Notes under the pieces: model-generated | Database searches by the model: none | What the model saw: the letters and a program-made list of their open reading frames with translations, nothing else | Told to the model about the DNA's origin: nothing | Shown: one piece after another, positions 17,715 to 25,605 of the stretch | Position numbering within the stretch: the stretch's first letter is position 1 | Layout: the number at the start of each line of letters is the position of its first letter | Program-made: the position numbers and the translations under genes | NCBI GenBank assembly: GCA_963771435.1 | Contig: CAVYTF010000005.1 | Location: 1 to 64,000 of the forward strand | DNA: 64,000 nucleotides | Source of the DNA: CAVYTF01 sp963771435 | Lineage (GTDB): Bacteria > Bacteroidota > Bacteroidia > Chitinophagales > Chitinophagaceae | Direction: 5' to 3'

Positions 17715-19751
17715 ATGCCTTTCCAATTACATTCTCCATACCAGCCCGCCGGCGACCAGCCTTCTGCCATTGAGCAGTTAACAGAAGGTATCCTCAGTGG
17801 CGAAAAATACCAGACCCTCCTCGGCGTTACCGGTAGCGGCAAGACCTTCACTATGGCAAACGTCATACAGAATGTCCAGCGCCCCACCCTCATACTTACG
17901 CACAACAAAACATTGGTAGCCCAGCTATACGGCGAGTTCAAACAGTTCTTCCCTGATAACGCTGTTGGCTATTTTGTAAGCTATTATGATTACTACCAAC
18001 CCGAAGCCTACATGCCTGTCAGTGATACATACATTGAAAAAGACCTCAGCATCAACGAAGAACTTGACAAGCTACGCCTGCAGGCTACAAGCGAATTATT
18101 AACCGGGAGAAGAGATATCATAGTAGTTGCGAGTGTTAGCTGCATATATGGTATCGGCAACCCTGCCGAGTTTGAGAACGGCATCGTGCGTATTGCAAAA
18201 GGGCAGGTCATTTCACGCCAGGGCTTTCTGCATTCACTGGTGAACAGCCTTTATAACCGCACGCAGATAGAGTTCAAGCGTGGCACCTTCCGGGTCAAGG
18301 GCGACACCATTGATATCAACCTGCCTTACAACGACCACGGCCTGCGCATTACTTTTTTTGGTGATGAAATTGAAGAAATAGAAACGCTGGATGTACAAAC
18401 AAACAAACGCATTTCAAAGGTCGAGAATGCCGCCATTTTCCCTGCCAATTTATACATCGCGCCTAAGGACATGATGCAGAAGATAATGTACGACATTCAG
18501 GACGAAATGCGCCTCCAGGTGGACTATTTCAAAAGCGTTGGCAAACTCATTGAAGCCCAGCGCCTGAAGGAACGTGTAGAATACGACATTGAAATGATTC
18601 GCGAACTTGGCTATTGCAACGGCATTGAAAACTATTCCCGCTTTTTTGACCGCAGGCAACCCGGCACACGCCCCTTTTGTTTAATAGATTATTTTCCAAA
18701 AGATTTTTTATGCGTCATCGATGAAAGCCACCAGACCGTACCACAGATAGGGGGCATGTACGGCGGCGACAGGAGCAGGAAACTGGTATTGGTCGATTAT
18801 GGCTTTCGCCTGCCAAGCGCGCTGGACAACAGGCCGCTCAATTTTAATGAGTTTGAGAACATGCTGAACCAGACAGTCTATGTAAGCGCCACTCCCGGCG
18901 ATTATGAACTGGAAAAAACAGGCGGCATTGTGGTGGAGCAGGTGGTACGCCCAACCGGTCTGCTGGAACCACCCATAGAAGTGCGCCCAAGCGTAAACCA
19001 GATTGATGATTTGTTGGATGAAATAGACAAACGCGTGAAGAAAGGAGGAAGGATTTTAGTTACCACCCTCACAAAAAGGATGGCAGAAGAGATGGATAAA
19101 TACCTTGGCCGTATAGATATAAGATCAAAGTACATACACAGTGAGGTCGACACGTTGGAACGCATAGAAATACTACGTCAATTACGCCTGGGGGATATAG
19201 ACGTACTCGTGGGTGTAAATCTCCTACGTGAAGGCTTAGACCTTCCTGAAGTATCGCTGGTGGCCATCCTTGACGCAGACAAAGAAGGCTTTTTAAGAAA
19301 CGAAAGAAGCCTCACCCAAACAGCAGGCCGTGCAGCACGTAATGTAGATGGGCTCGTTATTTTTTATGCTGATAAAATAACAGAGAGTATGCAGCGCACC
19401 ATTGACGAAACCAACCGTCGCAGGGAAAAGCAGGTTGCCTTTAATATCGAACATAATATAACCCCCGCAACTGTTATAAAAAGCATTGAGCAGATCATGA
19501 AACAGACCTCAGTGCTTGATATCAAAGGGTTCGATCCGACCAAACCCTACGCCATACAGGGAGACCAGGATATCATAACCAAAGCCGCTGAAGACGAATC
19601 TCAGTATAAAACTATTCCACAAATGGAAAAAGCCATTAACCAGGTAAAGAAACAAATGGAAAAAGCCGCCCGTGACTTGGATTTTATAGAAGCCGCCCGC
19701 ATGCGCGACGAAATGTTCCGCATGCAAAAGGAATTAGAAGCAATGAAGTGA
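17715..19751 (+). CDS. uvrB: excinuclease ABC subunit B
   Basis: UvrB, the damage-verifying helicase of nucleotide excision repair. The start chosen is the ATG at 17715 (MPFQLHSPYQPAGDQP), giving 678 residues; an upstream in-frame ATG at 17691 would add eight residues. Visible are Walker A GVTGSGKTFTMANV, the beta-hairpin region SYYDYYQPEAYMP, helicase motif VI with AGRAARN, and the C-terminal UVR domain (LDFIEAARMRDEMFRMQKEL) that binds UvrC. Full length. No other uvr gene is nearby. Confidence 0.97.
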   Translation: MPFQLHSPYQPAGDQPSAIEQLTEGILSGEKYQTLLGVTGSGKTFTMANVIQNVQRPTLILTHNKTLVAQLYGEFKQFFPDNAVGYFVSYYDYYQPEAYMPVSDTYIEKDLSINEELDKLRLQATSELLTGRRDIIVVASVSCIYGIGNPAEFENGIVRIAKGQVISRQGFLHSLVNSLYNRTQIEFKRGTFRVKGDTIDINLPYNDHGLRITFFGDEIEEIETLDVQTNKRISKVENAAIFPANLYIAPKDMMQKIMYDIQDEMRLQVDYFKSVGKLIEAQRLKERVEYDIEMIRELGYCNGIENYSRFFDRRQPGTRPFCLIDYFPKDFLCVIDESHQTVPQIGGMYGGDRSRKLVLVDYGFRLPSALDNRPLNFNEFENMLNQTVYVSATPGDYELEKTGGIVVEQVVRPTGLLEPPIEVRPSVNQIDDLLDEIDKRVKKGGRILVTTLTKRMAEEMDKYLGRIDIRSKYIHSEVDTLERIEILRQLRLGDIDVLVGVNLLREGLDLPEVSLVAILDADKEGFLRNERSLTQTAGRAARNVDGLVIFYADKITESMQRTIDETNRRREKQVAFNIEHNITPATVIKSIEQIMKQTSVLDIKGFDPTKPYAIQGDQDIITKAAEDESQYKTIPQMEKAINQVKKQMEKAARDLDFIEAARMRDEMFRMQKELEAMK

Positions 19752-19931
19752 TAAACAATATGCTAAGCCTTCCTGCCATCTTTTAGTGCAAAAACTTATT
19801 TTTTTGAGATTGCAAGTGACAGGAAATTATTTTGCTCATATACAAGTTTGCTTTACCTTTAAACCCAGTCTTCAAAACCTGTTTCCCGGCAACCAAATCA
19901 TCCCATTTCCCCCTTTTTCTATCAAAAAACA

Positions 19932-20033
19932 CCCACCTTATAGAGACCTTATAGAGACTTTATAGAGACCTTATAGAGACCCTACTCCCACTCAATGCCC
20001 ACTCAATGCCCACCCAAAGCCATCCCAATGCCC
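19932..20033 (+). repeat. 44-bp dispersed element, copy A (4 x 11-bp TTATAGAGACC array plus CCCACTC flank)
   Basis: Units at 19938, 19949, 19960 and 19971, each 11 bp: TTATAGAGACC, then TTATAGAGACT, then TTATAGAGACC twice. The array is followed by CTACTCCCACTCAATG and further CCCACTCAATG-like units. The same array with the same odd second unit occurs at 52197-52240 and, on the other strand, at 57481-57438. It ends 209 bp before the pyrH start and points the same way as pyrH. Confidence 0.9.
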
Positions 20034-20098
20034 TTCTAAAGGCATAAAAGCCTCATGAGAAAGTCGTTCGGGCGATATATAAAATAGGCTTTAAGTTC

Positions 20099-20129
20099 TT
20101 GCCGGCCTTATCCCCTACTTTATACTTTG
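20099..20129 (+). promoter_or_regulatory. candidate promoter for pyrH
   Basis: TTG at 20099-20101 is followed after 19 bp by TATACTTTG (20121-20129), close to the Bacteroidota pattern TTG/~19 bp/TAnnTTTG, though with one extra base inside the -7 box. The pyrH ATG is 61 bp downstream. Confidence 0.35.
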
Positions 20130-20190
20130 TCCCTATATAAAAATTGATGTTCTTTGCATGAATTAACACTAATAAGAAAATACCTTAACA

Positions 20191-20910
20191 ATGCCGCTTA
20201 AATATAACCGCGTATTATTAAAACTCTCTGGCGAATCGCTTATGGGCAGTAGCTATAATGGCTTTGAACCATTTGCTCCAGCGGTTATTGAGCAATACGC
20301 CAATGAAATAAAAGTGATCAATGATTTAGGTGTTCAAACAGCTGTTGTAATAGGAGGCGGCAATATTTATCGCGGCATGAATGAAGCAGAAAGCGGCATT
20401 GAACGCGCCCACGGTGATTATATGGGCATGCTTGCTACAGTAATAAATGGGATGGCATTGCAGGCCATGCTTGAAAAGATTGGCGTCGACACCCGTTTAC
20501 AAAGCGCTATAAAAATGGAGCAGGTCGCTGAACCTTATATTCGCAGAAAAGCCATACGCCATCTTGAAAAAGGCCGGGTGGTCATTTTTGGCGGTGGCAC
20601 TGGTAATCCTTATTTCACTACCGACACAGCAGGCTCCCTGCGCGCCATAGAAATGAAGGCCGATGTTATACTAAAAGGCACACGCGTAGATGGCATCTAT
20701 ACCGCCGACCCTGAAAAAGACCTTACCGCCACCCGCTTTGAAACAATTACCTATGCAGAATGTATTTCCCGCAATTTGAAAATAATGGACATGACCGCCT
20801 TCACCCTCTGCCAAGAAAACAAACTACCCATCATTGTCTTTGATATGAACAAATCAGGCAACCTGCTGCACGTGGTGCAGGGCAACAACGTAGGCACGTT
20901 GGTTTTTTAA
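20191..20910 (+). CDS. pyrH: UMP kinase
   Basis: A 239-residue bacterial UMP kinase that phosphorylates UMP to UDP in pyrimidine synthesis. Recognised from LLKLSGESLMG at the N-terminus, VVIGGGNIYRG, GDYMGMLATVINGMALQ, and IFGGGTGNPYFTTDTA, all family hallmarks of the amino-acid-kinase fold. Typical length. It normally neighbours frr, but here a Yip1-like gene follows instead. Copy A of the 44-bp repeat lies upstream. Confidence 0.97.
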   Translation: MPLKYNRVLLKLSGESLMGSSYNGFEPFAPAVIEQYANEIKVINDLGVQTAVVIGGGNIYRGMNEAESGIERAHGDYMGMLATVINGMALQAMLEKIGVDTRLQSAIKMEQVAEPYIRRKAIRHLEKGRVVIFGGGTGNPYFTTDTAGSLRAIEMKADVILKGTRVDGIYTADPEKDLTATRFETITYAECISRNLKIMDMTAFTLCQENKLPIIVFDMNKSGNLLHVVQGNNVGTLVF

Positions 20911-20979
20911 TATAACATTTAGATAAGGTTAAATCAGAAATATTTGTTAGTTTTATCATCTAAACTAAAATTCATTATT

Positions 20980-21564
20980 ATGAACCTAATTGATCGTGTA
21001 AAGAATATTCTTATTACACCCAAAACTGAATGGGAAGTAATTGCAAATGAAAAAGCCACACTTGGCTCTCTTATAACTTCTTATGTGATCCCCTTAGCCT
21101 TAATTCCAACCTTGGCAAGCTTTTTAGGTCTATTTCTTTTTTCTTTTGTATTTGGTATTACGTATTTAATTGTTTCTGCGATTGCCACTTTTGTGATAAC
21201 GGTTGTTACATTTATTTTATCCGCCTACCTTGTAGATGCGTTAGCATCAAGTTTCGGTTCAGAAAAAGATATTAATAAATCAGCACAATTAGTCGCTTAT
21301 TCGGCTACTGCTTCTTGGATTGCTGGTATATTAAATATAATCCCTTTTCTTGGCATACTAGCTTCTCTCGCGGGTGCAATTTATAATGTCTATATATTTT
21401 ATCTTGGCTTAGGCCCAATGAAGAAAACCCCTGAGGACAAAAAAGTTGTTTACATCATCGTTTATATAGCTATTTGGTTACTGATTGGGTTAGTATTGGG
21501 TGGCATTTTAAGTGCAATTCTTCTGGGTGCCTTTGCTACTACAGCTTTTAGCCTTACCCATTAA
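20980..21564 (+). CDS. Yip1 family membrane protein
   Basis: A 194-residue integral membrane protein. The start at 20980 (MNLIDRVKNILITPKTEW) fits the family better than an upstream in-frame start at 20944. The N-terminal signature RVKNILITPKTEWEVIANE and about five hydrophobic helices (VIPLALIPTLASFLGLFLFSF onward) match bacterial Yip1/DUF-type proteins. The role is not known; it is not obviously tied to pyrH, which lies 69 bp upstream. Confidence 0.8.
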   Translation: MNLIDRVKNILITPKTEWEVIANEKATLGSLITSYVIPLALIPTLASFLGLFLFSFVFGITYLIVSAIATFVITVVTFILSAYLVDALASSFGSEKDINKSAQLVAYSATASWIAGILNIIPFLGILASLAGAIYNVYIFYLGLGPMKKTPEDKKVVYIIVYIAIWLLIGLVLGGILSAILLGAFATTAFSLTH

Positions 21565-21579
21565 TTTGTATATTAGTTA

Positions 21580-21596
21580 TATGAGGCAGCCTCATA
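21580..21596. terminator. short perfect palindrome after the Yip1 gene
   Basis: TATGAGGCAGCCTCATA is a perfect inverted repeat beginning 16 bp after the Yip1 stop codon. A short T-rich run follows about ten bases later. It may act as a weak terminator; the loop would be only three bases. Confidence 0.35.
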
Positions 21597-21726
21597 AATA
21601 ACTTTTGGGATTTCTATTCGGTTCTCTTTGGAAAGCGAATAACAACTCAAAGCCTTTATTTATAAGACGACCTCATTTATTTTTTTTCTCCTGTCATATT
21701 TTTTAAAGCATTTTGAACAAAGAAAA

Positions 21727-22368
21727 GTGGCACAAATATTATTCGATATAAGAAAAGATTACAGCAGGCAAACATTGGATGAAAAAGACCTGGCTCAGGA
21801 TGCCATTGAACAATTCTCCCGCTGGTGGAACGATGCGATGAAAAGTGAAGTTATTGAAGTGAACGCAATGACACTTGCCACCGCAACAAATGACGGGATG
21901 CCCCACGCAAGGATCGTTTTGCTTAAAGGCTTTGACGATAACGGCTTTGTTTTCTTCACCAATTATGAAAGCCATAAGGGAAAAGAACTGGCTGAGAATA
22001 ACAAAGCAGCATTGGTATTTTTCTGGAAGGAACTTGAGAGGCAGGTTCGCATTGAAGGAACAGTTAAGAAAATCAACGCCGCAGAAAGCAACAAATACTT
22101 TCAGTCACGTCCTGCTGGCAGCCGCATTGGCGCCTGGGCATCCCCACAAAGCAAGTCAATTGAGTCAAGAGAATTGCTGGAAGAAAACGTAAAGAAGTTC
22201 ACAGAACAATTTGGAGAAAATATACCACGCCCTGCTAACTGGGGCGGTTATGTTGTATCGCCTGCCTCTATTGAGTTCTGGCAAGGCAGAAGCAATCGTT
22301 TACACGACCGCATTCTATACTCTAAAACAGTTAATGAAAACTGGAAAATAGAAAGGTTAGCGCCATAA
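21727..22368 (+). CDS. pdxH: pyridoxamine 5'-phosphate oxidase
   Basis: A 213-residue FMN-dependent PdxH, which oxidises pyridoxamine/pyridoxine phosphate to pyridoxal phosphate. The start is a GTG at 21727; no in-frame ATG precedes the conserved N-terminus (FDIRKDYSRQTLDEKDL). Visible motifs include ARIVLLKGFDDNGFVFFTNYESHKGKEL broken across strands, QSRPAGSRIGAWASPQS, and the C-terminal FWQGRSNRLHDRI; the last is the substrate-binding signature. Typical length, single gene. Confidence 0.95.
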   Translation: MAQILFDIRKDYSRQTLDEKDLAQDAIEQFSRWWNDAMKSEVIEVNAMTLATATNDGMPHARIVLLKGFDDNGFVFFTNYESHKGKELAENNKAALVFFWKELERQVRIEGTVKKINAAESNKYFQSRPAGSRIGAWASPQSKSIESRELLEENVKKFTEQFGENIPRPANWGGYVVSPASIEFWQGRSNRLHDRILYSKTVNENWKIERLAP

Positions 22369-22426
22369 GTGAGTACGAATTTTGAGGTACGAAGTAGGGT
22401 TCGCGTTCGTACTTATAACTTCTAAG

Positions 22427-22555
22427 CTATGCCTGCACTTCTGCTTCCTTCTTCTCTTCCACTTTCTTTTCCTTTACAGGTCTGTGTGGACGGCTTTTAC
22501 CAAAAGAACCTTTAAAAATTTTACCTTTTTTTGTTTTTTTATCCCCTCTTCCCAT
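22427..22555 (-). CDS. 30S ribosomal protein bTHX
   Basis: A 42-residue, strongly basic protein starting MGRGDKKTKKGKIFKGSFGK and ending in a Lys/Glu-rich tail (EKKVEEKKEAEVQA). This is the layout of ribosomal protein THX, a small peptide buried in the head of the 30S subunit, which in Bacteroidota begins MGKGD-KTKRGKI. It is below usual size cut-offs and easily missed. It lies 121 bp downstream of the HU gene on the same strand but is separated from it by a terminator hairpin. Confidence 0.85.
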   Translation of the reverse strand: MGRGDKKTKKGKIFKGSFGKSRPHRPVKEKKVEEKKEAEVQA

Positions 22556-22621
22556 AATAATTATTTATGAATGAATATATTTTTAAGGTTGCAAAAATGC
22601 ACCTTTCCGGTGACAGTTTAT

Positions 22622-22660
22622 AAAATAAAAAAAAGCAGAAAGTATATGCCTTCTGCTTTT
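22622..22660 (-). terminator. intrinsic terminator of the HU gene
   Basis: On the minus strand AAAAGCAGAA (22660-22651) pairs perfectly with TTCTGCTTTT (22640-22631) over a 10-nt loop and is followed by a run of T. It lies 17 bp past the HU stop codon. Confidence 0.8.
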
Positions 22661-22676
22661 GAACAGCAAGCAGCCA

Positions 22677-22946
22677 TTATATTTTTGCGCTAAGTTCTTT
22701 ACCTGCTTTAAAACGTGCTACTTTTTTCGCCTTGATCTTAAGAGCAGCCCCTGTTTGCGGATTGCGGCCCATACGAGCCTGGCGTTTGGTAACAGAGAAT
22801 GTTCCAAAACCAACTAAGGTTACTTTGTTTCCTGACTTTAAAGTTTTCTGTACAGTAGTTGTGAAAGAATCCACGGCGGCATTTGCCTGGGTTTTTGTAA
22901 TGCCTGCATCGTCTGCAATTTTGGCAACCAATTCAGCTTTGTTCAT
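22677..22946 (-). CDS. hup: HU family DNA-binding protein
   Basis: An 89-residue HU, a dimeric nucleoid protein that bends DNA. It begins MNKAELVAKIADDAGITKTQ and contains the hallmark GFGTFSVTKRQARMGRNPQTG with the DNA-intercalating Pro in RNPQTG. Length is typical. A strong promoter lies 35 bp upstream and a terminator just downstream, so it is a single-gene unit. Confidence 0.96.
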   Translation of the reverse strand: MNKAELVAKIADDAGITKTQANAAVDSFTTTVQKTLKSGNKVTLVGFGTFSVTKRQARMGRNPQTGAALKIKAKKVARFKAGKELSAKI

Positions 22947-22980
22947 GGTATTATTTTTTTATTTGATTTAGAAAGAACAA

Positions 22981-23010
22981 CAAATTTATTCGCTTTTATC
23001 AATCAGCAAA
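22981..23010 (-). promoter_or_regulatory. Bacteroidota-type promoter of the HU gene
   Basis: On the minus strand TTTG (23010-23007), 18 bp, then TAAATTTG (22988-22981): both boxes and the spacing match the primary sigma consensus of Bacteroidota (TTTG/~19 bp/TAnnTTTG). The HU ATG is 34 bp further on. Confidence 0.7.
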
Positions 23011-23154
23011 ATATTATTTTACTTTTATTTTATTTAGAAGCCTTCTGCAACCTGCTTTAGCAAAGAATTTTCAGCAAGTGGGCCACATAAACATATTGCC
23101 TCAGCCCTTCCTTCTTTCAAAATGCCTGACAATAAAGGCTTTCAGCATACGCTG

Positions 23155-23460
23155 TTAATCCACCACTTCCATCAACGTTCTAAAAGTGATCATTCCGCCG
23201 CCCCATTTGTCAATAAAATCTTTACGCAACACAGGCGCATATAATTCAATATAACGATTGTATTGCGCTTTACTCAAAGCATAATACTGTATCACAAAAG
23301 TATACCCCTCGCTTTCATCTGTTTCTAACAATTTGGCAAGCTGGTATTTTTCAAAACACCCTGTTCGCATCACGGCGGGCACATGTACCGCCAGCATCCA
23401 GTTCAACCAGTCATCACCAATGATATGGTCAACTTTTGTGGTTACGTTATAAATAAACAT
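23155..23460 (-). CDS. DUF4286 family protein
   Basis: A 101-residue protein; the start is the ATG at 23460 (MFIYNVTTKVDHIIGDDW), since the longer frame overlaps the upstream exonuclease gene. The sequence (HVPAVMRTGCFEKYQLAKLL and GYTFVIQYYALSKAQYNRY) matches the small ferredoxin-like DUF4286 family, which has no known role. It follows the exonuclease gene by 14 bp and is probably co-transcribed. Confidence 0.82.
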   Translation of the reverse strand: MFIYNVTTKVDHIIGDDWLNWMLAVHVPAVMRTGCFEKYQLAKLLETDESEGYTFVIQYYALSKAQYNRYIELYAPVLRKDFIDKWGGGMITFRTLMEVVD

Positions 23461-23474
23461 ACTTAAAAAGGTTA

Positions 23475-24242
23475 TTATTTCAGTTCGAGAAATATGGGGC
23501 AATGGTCGCTGTGTTTTATATCAGCATAAATATCCGCATGTACTATTTTATCTTTCAGGTTCTCTGTAACGCTGATGTAGTCTATCCTCCAGCCCTTGTT
23601 GTTCAGCCGCACGGTAGGGAAACGCTGGCTCCACCAACTGTATTTGTGCGGCACATCAGGATGAACTACACGGAAGCTGTCAATAAAGCCATTCGCTAAA
23701 AACTTATCCATCCACACCCTTTCTTCAGGGAGGAAGCCGGAGGAATTTTTATTGCCCTTGGGGTCATGGATGTCTATTTCTTTGTGCGCAATATTATAAT
23801 CGCCGCAAACGATCAACTGCGGCCTTGTCTTTCTTAGTTCATTTAAATAATCCAGGAACTCATCAAGCCACTGGTATTTGTACGTTTGCCTTTCATCGCC
23901 GCTGGTGCCCGATGGGTAATAAGCATTCACAAGCGTTATCTCCCCAAAGTCAAGCCTTATCACCCTTCCCTCAAAATCACTTTGTTCTATTTTATTGCCA
24001 AAGACAACGTTGTCAGGTCTTATTTTAGTGAAAACAGCAACACCGCTGTAGCCTTTTTTCTGCGCGGAGAACCAATAGCCTTCATAGCCCAGCGCTTCGA
24101 TGCCGCTGGTGTCAACATCGTCTTTAAATGCCTTCGTTTCCTGTATGCAGATAACATCCGCAGGGTCAGTTTGCAGCCAGTCAATGAACCCTTTTTTAAT
24201 GGCGGCGCGTATGCCGTTCGTGTTGTATGAAATGATGCGCAT
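23475..24242 (-). CDS. xth: exodeoxyribonuclease III
   Basis: A 255-residue AP endonuclease/3'-exonuclease of base-excision repair. The endonuclease/exonuclease/phosphatase fold is shown by MRIISYNTNGIRAAIKKGF, the metal-binding Glu in CIQETKAF, GDYNIAH and the final KHSDHCPIFLEL with the catalytic Asp-His. Length is typical. It is followed closely by the DUF4286 gene. Confidence 0.95.
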   Translation of the reverse strand: MRIISYNTNGIRAAIKKGFIDWLQTDPADVICIQETKAFKDDVDTSGIEALGYEGYWFSAQKKGYSGVAVFTKIRPDNVVFGNKIEQSDFEGRVIRLDFGEITLVNAYYPSGTSGDERQTYKYQWLDEFLDYLNELRKTRPQLIVCGDYNIAHKEIDIHDPKGNKNSSGFLPEERVWMDKFLANGFIDSFRVVHPDVPHKYSWWSQRFPTVRLNNKGWRIDYISVTENLKDKIVHADIYADIKHSDHCPIFLELK

Positions 24243-24322
24243 AAGTTTTGTAAAGTAAAAAGTAAAAACTCAAAAGTAATGATCCTTCGCATTCCTGCTT
24301 TTCACTTTTTAATTTTTCCTTT

Positions 24323-24994
24323 TTACTTCTCTCTTTTAGCCTTCTTCACCGGCTTTTCCCAAAGCACATATTCCTTATATTTTATGGCGTCTGTGGCGGC
24401 ATAAAGGGTTTTGCCGATGCTGCAAAGGCGCAACATTTCGGACCAGAGGGTATTGCCCGCAGCCACGCGCCCACCCGTTTGCAGGGTGCGGTTTTCTGTG
24501 GCGGCGCCGTGGTCTTCAATGCTTGTGTTAAAGCTGGTTCGCAACGCGGCGAGGGCGTCCAACTGTGCCTGCGTGAGCCCTTGCTGCGACAGGCCGCTCA
24601 GTAAAACAGTAGCGACGCGCACCACTCGGCCGACAAGGCGGCAGAGGCCGTTGTTGTTGAGCGCGGCCATGCCCGAAAAGCCAAAAGCCACATAATTGCT
24701 CTCGGTGCCAAATTGCAGTTTGGCCATGTTGCGAATAGTGCGGATCGCCGACTTCACCTGCTCCGCCAACGCGTTTTTGGCAATGGTAGCGCTGGCGGCG
24801 AAACCCAGCAATTCTTCGTCGGTTGGGGTATTGTCAAAAGTTTCGGTAAGGGCGTCCAGCGTGGAAGTGCCCGTTACGTTGCGGGTATTAAATTGCGCCA
24901 GATCGCGGTTCACATTTGCCGAAACAAGGTTGGCTTTTGAGATAAGGTCGCCATCGCTCATCGGGAAACGGCGTGTTTGTTTCTTTTCTTCCAT
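24323..24994 (-). CDS. hypothetical protein downstream of a 21-bp repeat array
   Basis: A 223-residue protein from the ATG at 24994 (MEEKKQTRRFPMSDGD); a longer frame to 25081 would run into the repeat array and is rejected. It is cytoplasmic (no signal, no membrane helix), Ala/Leu/Thr-rich and predicted mostly helical, with a basic C-terminus (EKPVKKAKREK). Its base composition is clearly more GC-rich than the AT-rich region beside it. I do not recognise a family. Its upstream region is unusual: fourteen degenerate 21-bp units begin 43 bp before the start codon. Confidence 0.65.
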   Translation of the reverse strand: MEEKKQTRRFPMSDGDLISKANLVSANVNRDLAQFNTRNVTGTSTLDALTETFDNTPTDEELLGFAASATIAKNALAEQVKSAIRTIRNMAKLQFGTESNYVAFGFSGMAALNNNGLCRLVGRVVRVATVLLSGLSQQGLTQAQLDALAALRTSFNTSIEDHGAATENRTLQTGGRVAAGNTLWSEMLRLCSIGKTLYAATDAIKYKEYVLWEKPVKKAKREK

Positions 24995-25036
24995 AAATTT
25001 TGTACTTATATTTTTAAGAAACCTACTTTTTATACC

Positions 25037-25330
25037 AGTAGTGATCTCATTTATAACCCAAATTATCTTTTTATAACCCAAATCTAATTACTAATAAATC
25101 AAAGTTATTGCTTCATGACACCAAGTTAATCGTATAGTATATCAAGTTATATATTTATTATACCAAGTTATCATTTTATTGAATCAAGTCAAATGTAAAT
25201 TATACAAAGCTATTATTTTATCAAATCAAGTCATCATTATTTTATATCAAGTTGAGTATAAATTATAGCAAGTTATTAATAAATTGCACAAAGTTATAAA
25301 TTTATAATACCAAGTTATTGATTTATTAAT
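25037..25330 (+). repeat. array of 14 degenerate units with exact 21-bp period
   Basis: Units start at 25037, 25058, 25079, 25100, 25121, 25142, 25163, 25184, 25205, 25226, 25247, 25268, 25289 and 25310, with no insertion or deletion between them. The consensus begins YCAAGTTATNNNTTTATTA. The core CAAGTTAT is best kept in the central and distal units; the first three are weak. Stop codons occur in all frames, so it is not coding. The strict spacing of two helical turns suggests phased protein binding or bent DNA. It sits upstream of the 24323-24994 gene. Confidence 0.9.
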
Positions 25331-25605
25331 GATTTTTCTTGTTTTATGAGCCATAGGATCTCAATTGTCGTTTCCCTGATCATGGCCATTGCCTCAAAAA
25401 TGGCTTTTCCCCCTTCCTTATTTATTACGGGCAATAAAAAAAGAATTTTGGGTGATGGAAAAAAGATCTTGGCCGATGAAAAAACAGGAGCGATTGATCC
25501 GAAAAGATATTTTACCGGCGGAAAAAGGGCAGCGCTGAAGTTTTTTTGGGGATATATGAATTGAAAATGCCCGGCCGTTGGGCGTGGATCAGAAACGCGC
25601 GACGG

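Noticed and set aside
25037..25330. CRISPR-like array
   Set aside because: Units are contiguous 21-bp degenerate repeats without spacers, and no cas gene is nearby.
25346..25564. 72-codon plus-strand open frame after the 21-bp array
   Set aside because: Lys/Gly-rich, no family resemblance and no ribosome-binding or promoter signal; likely chance.
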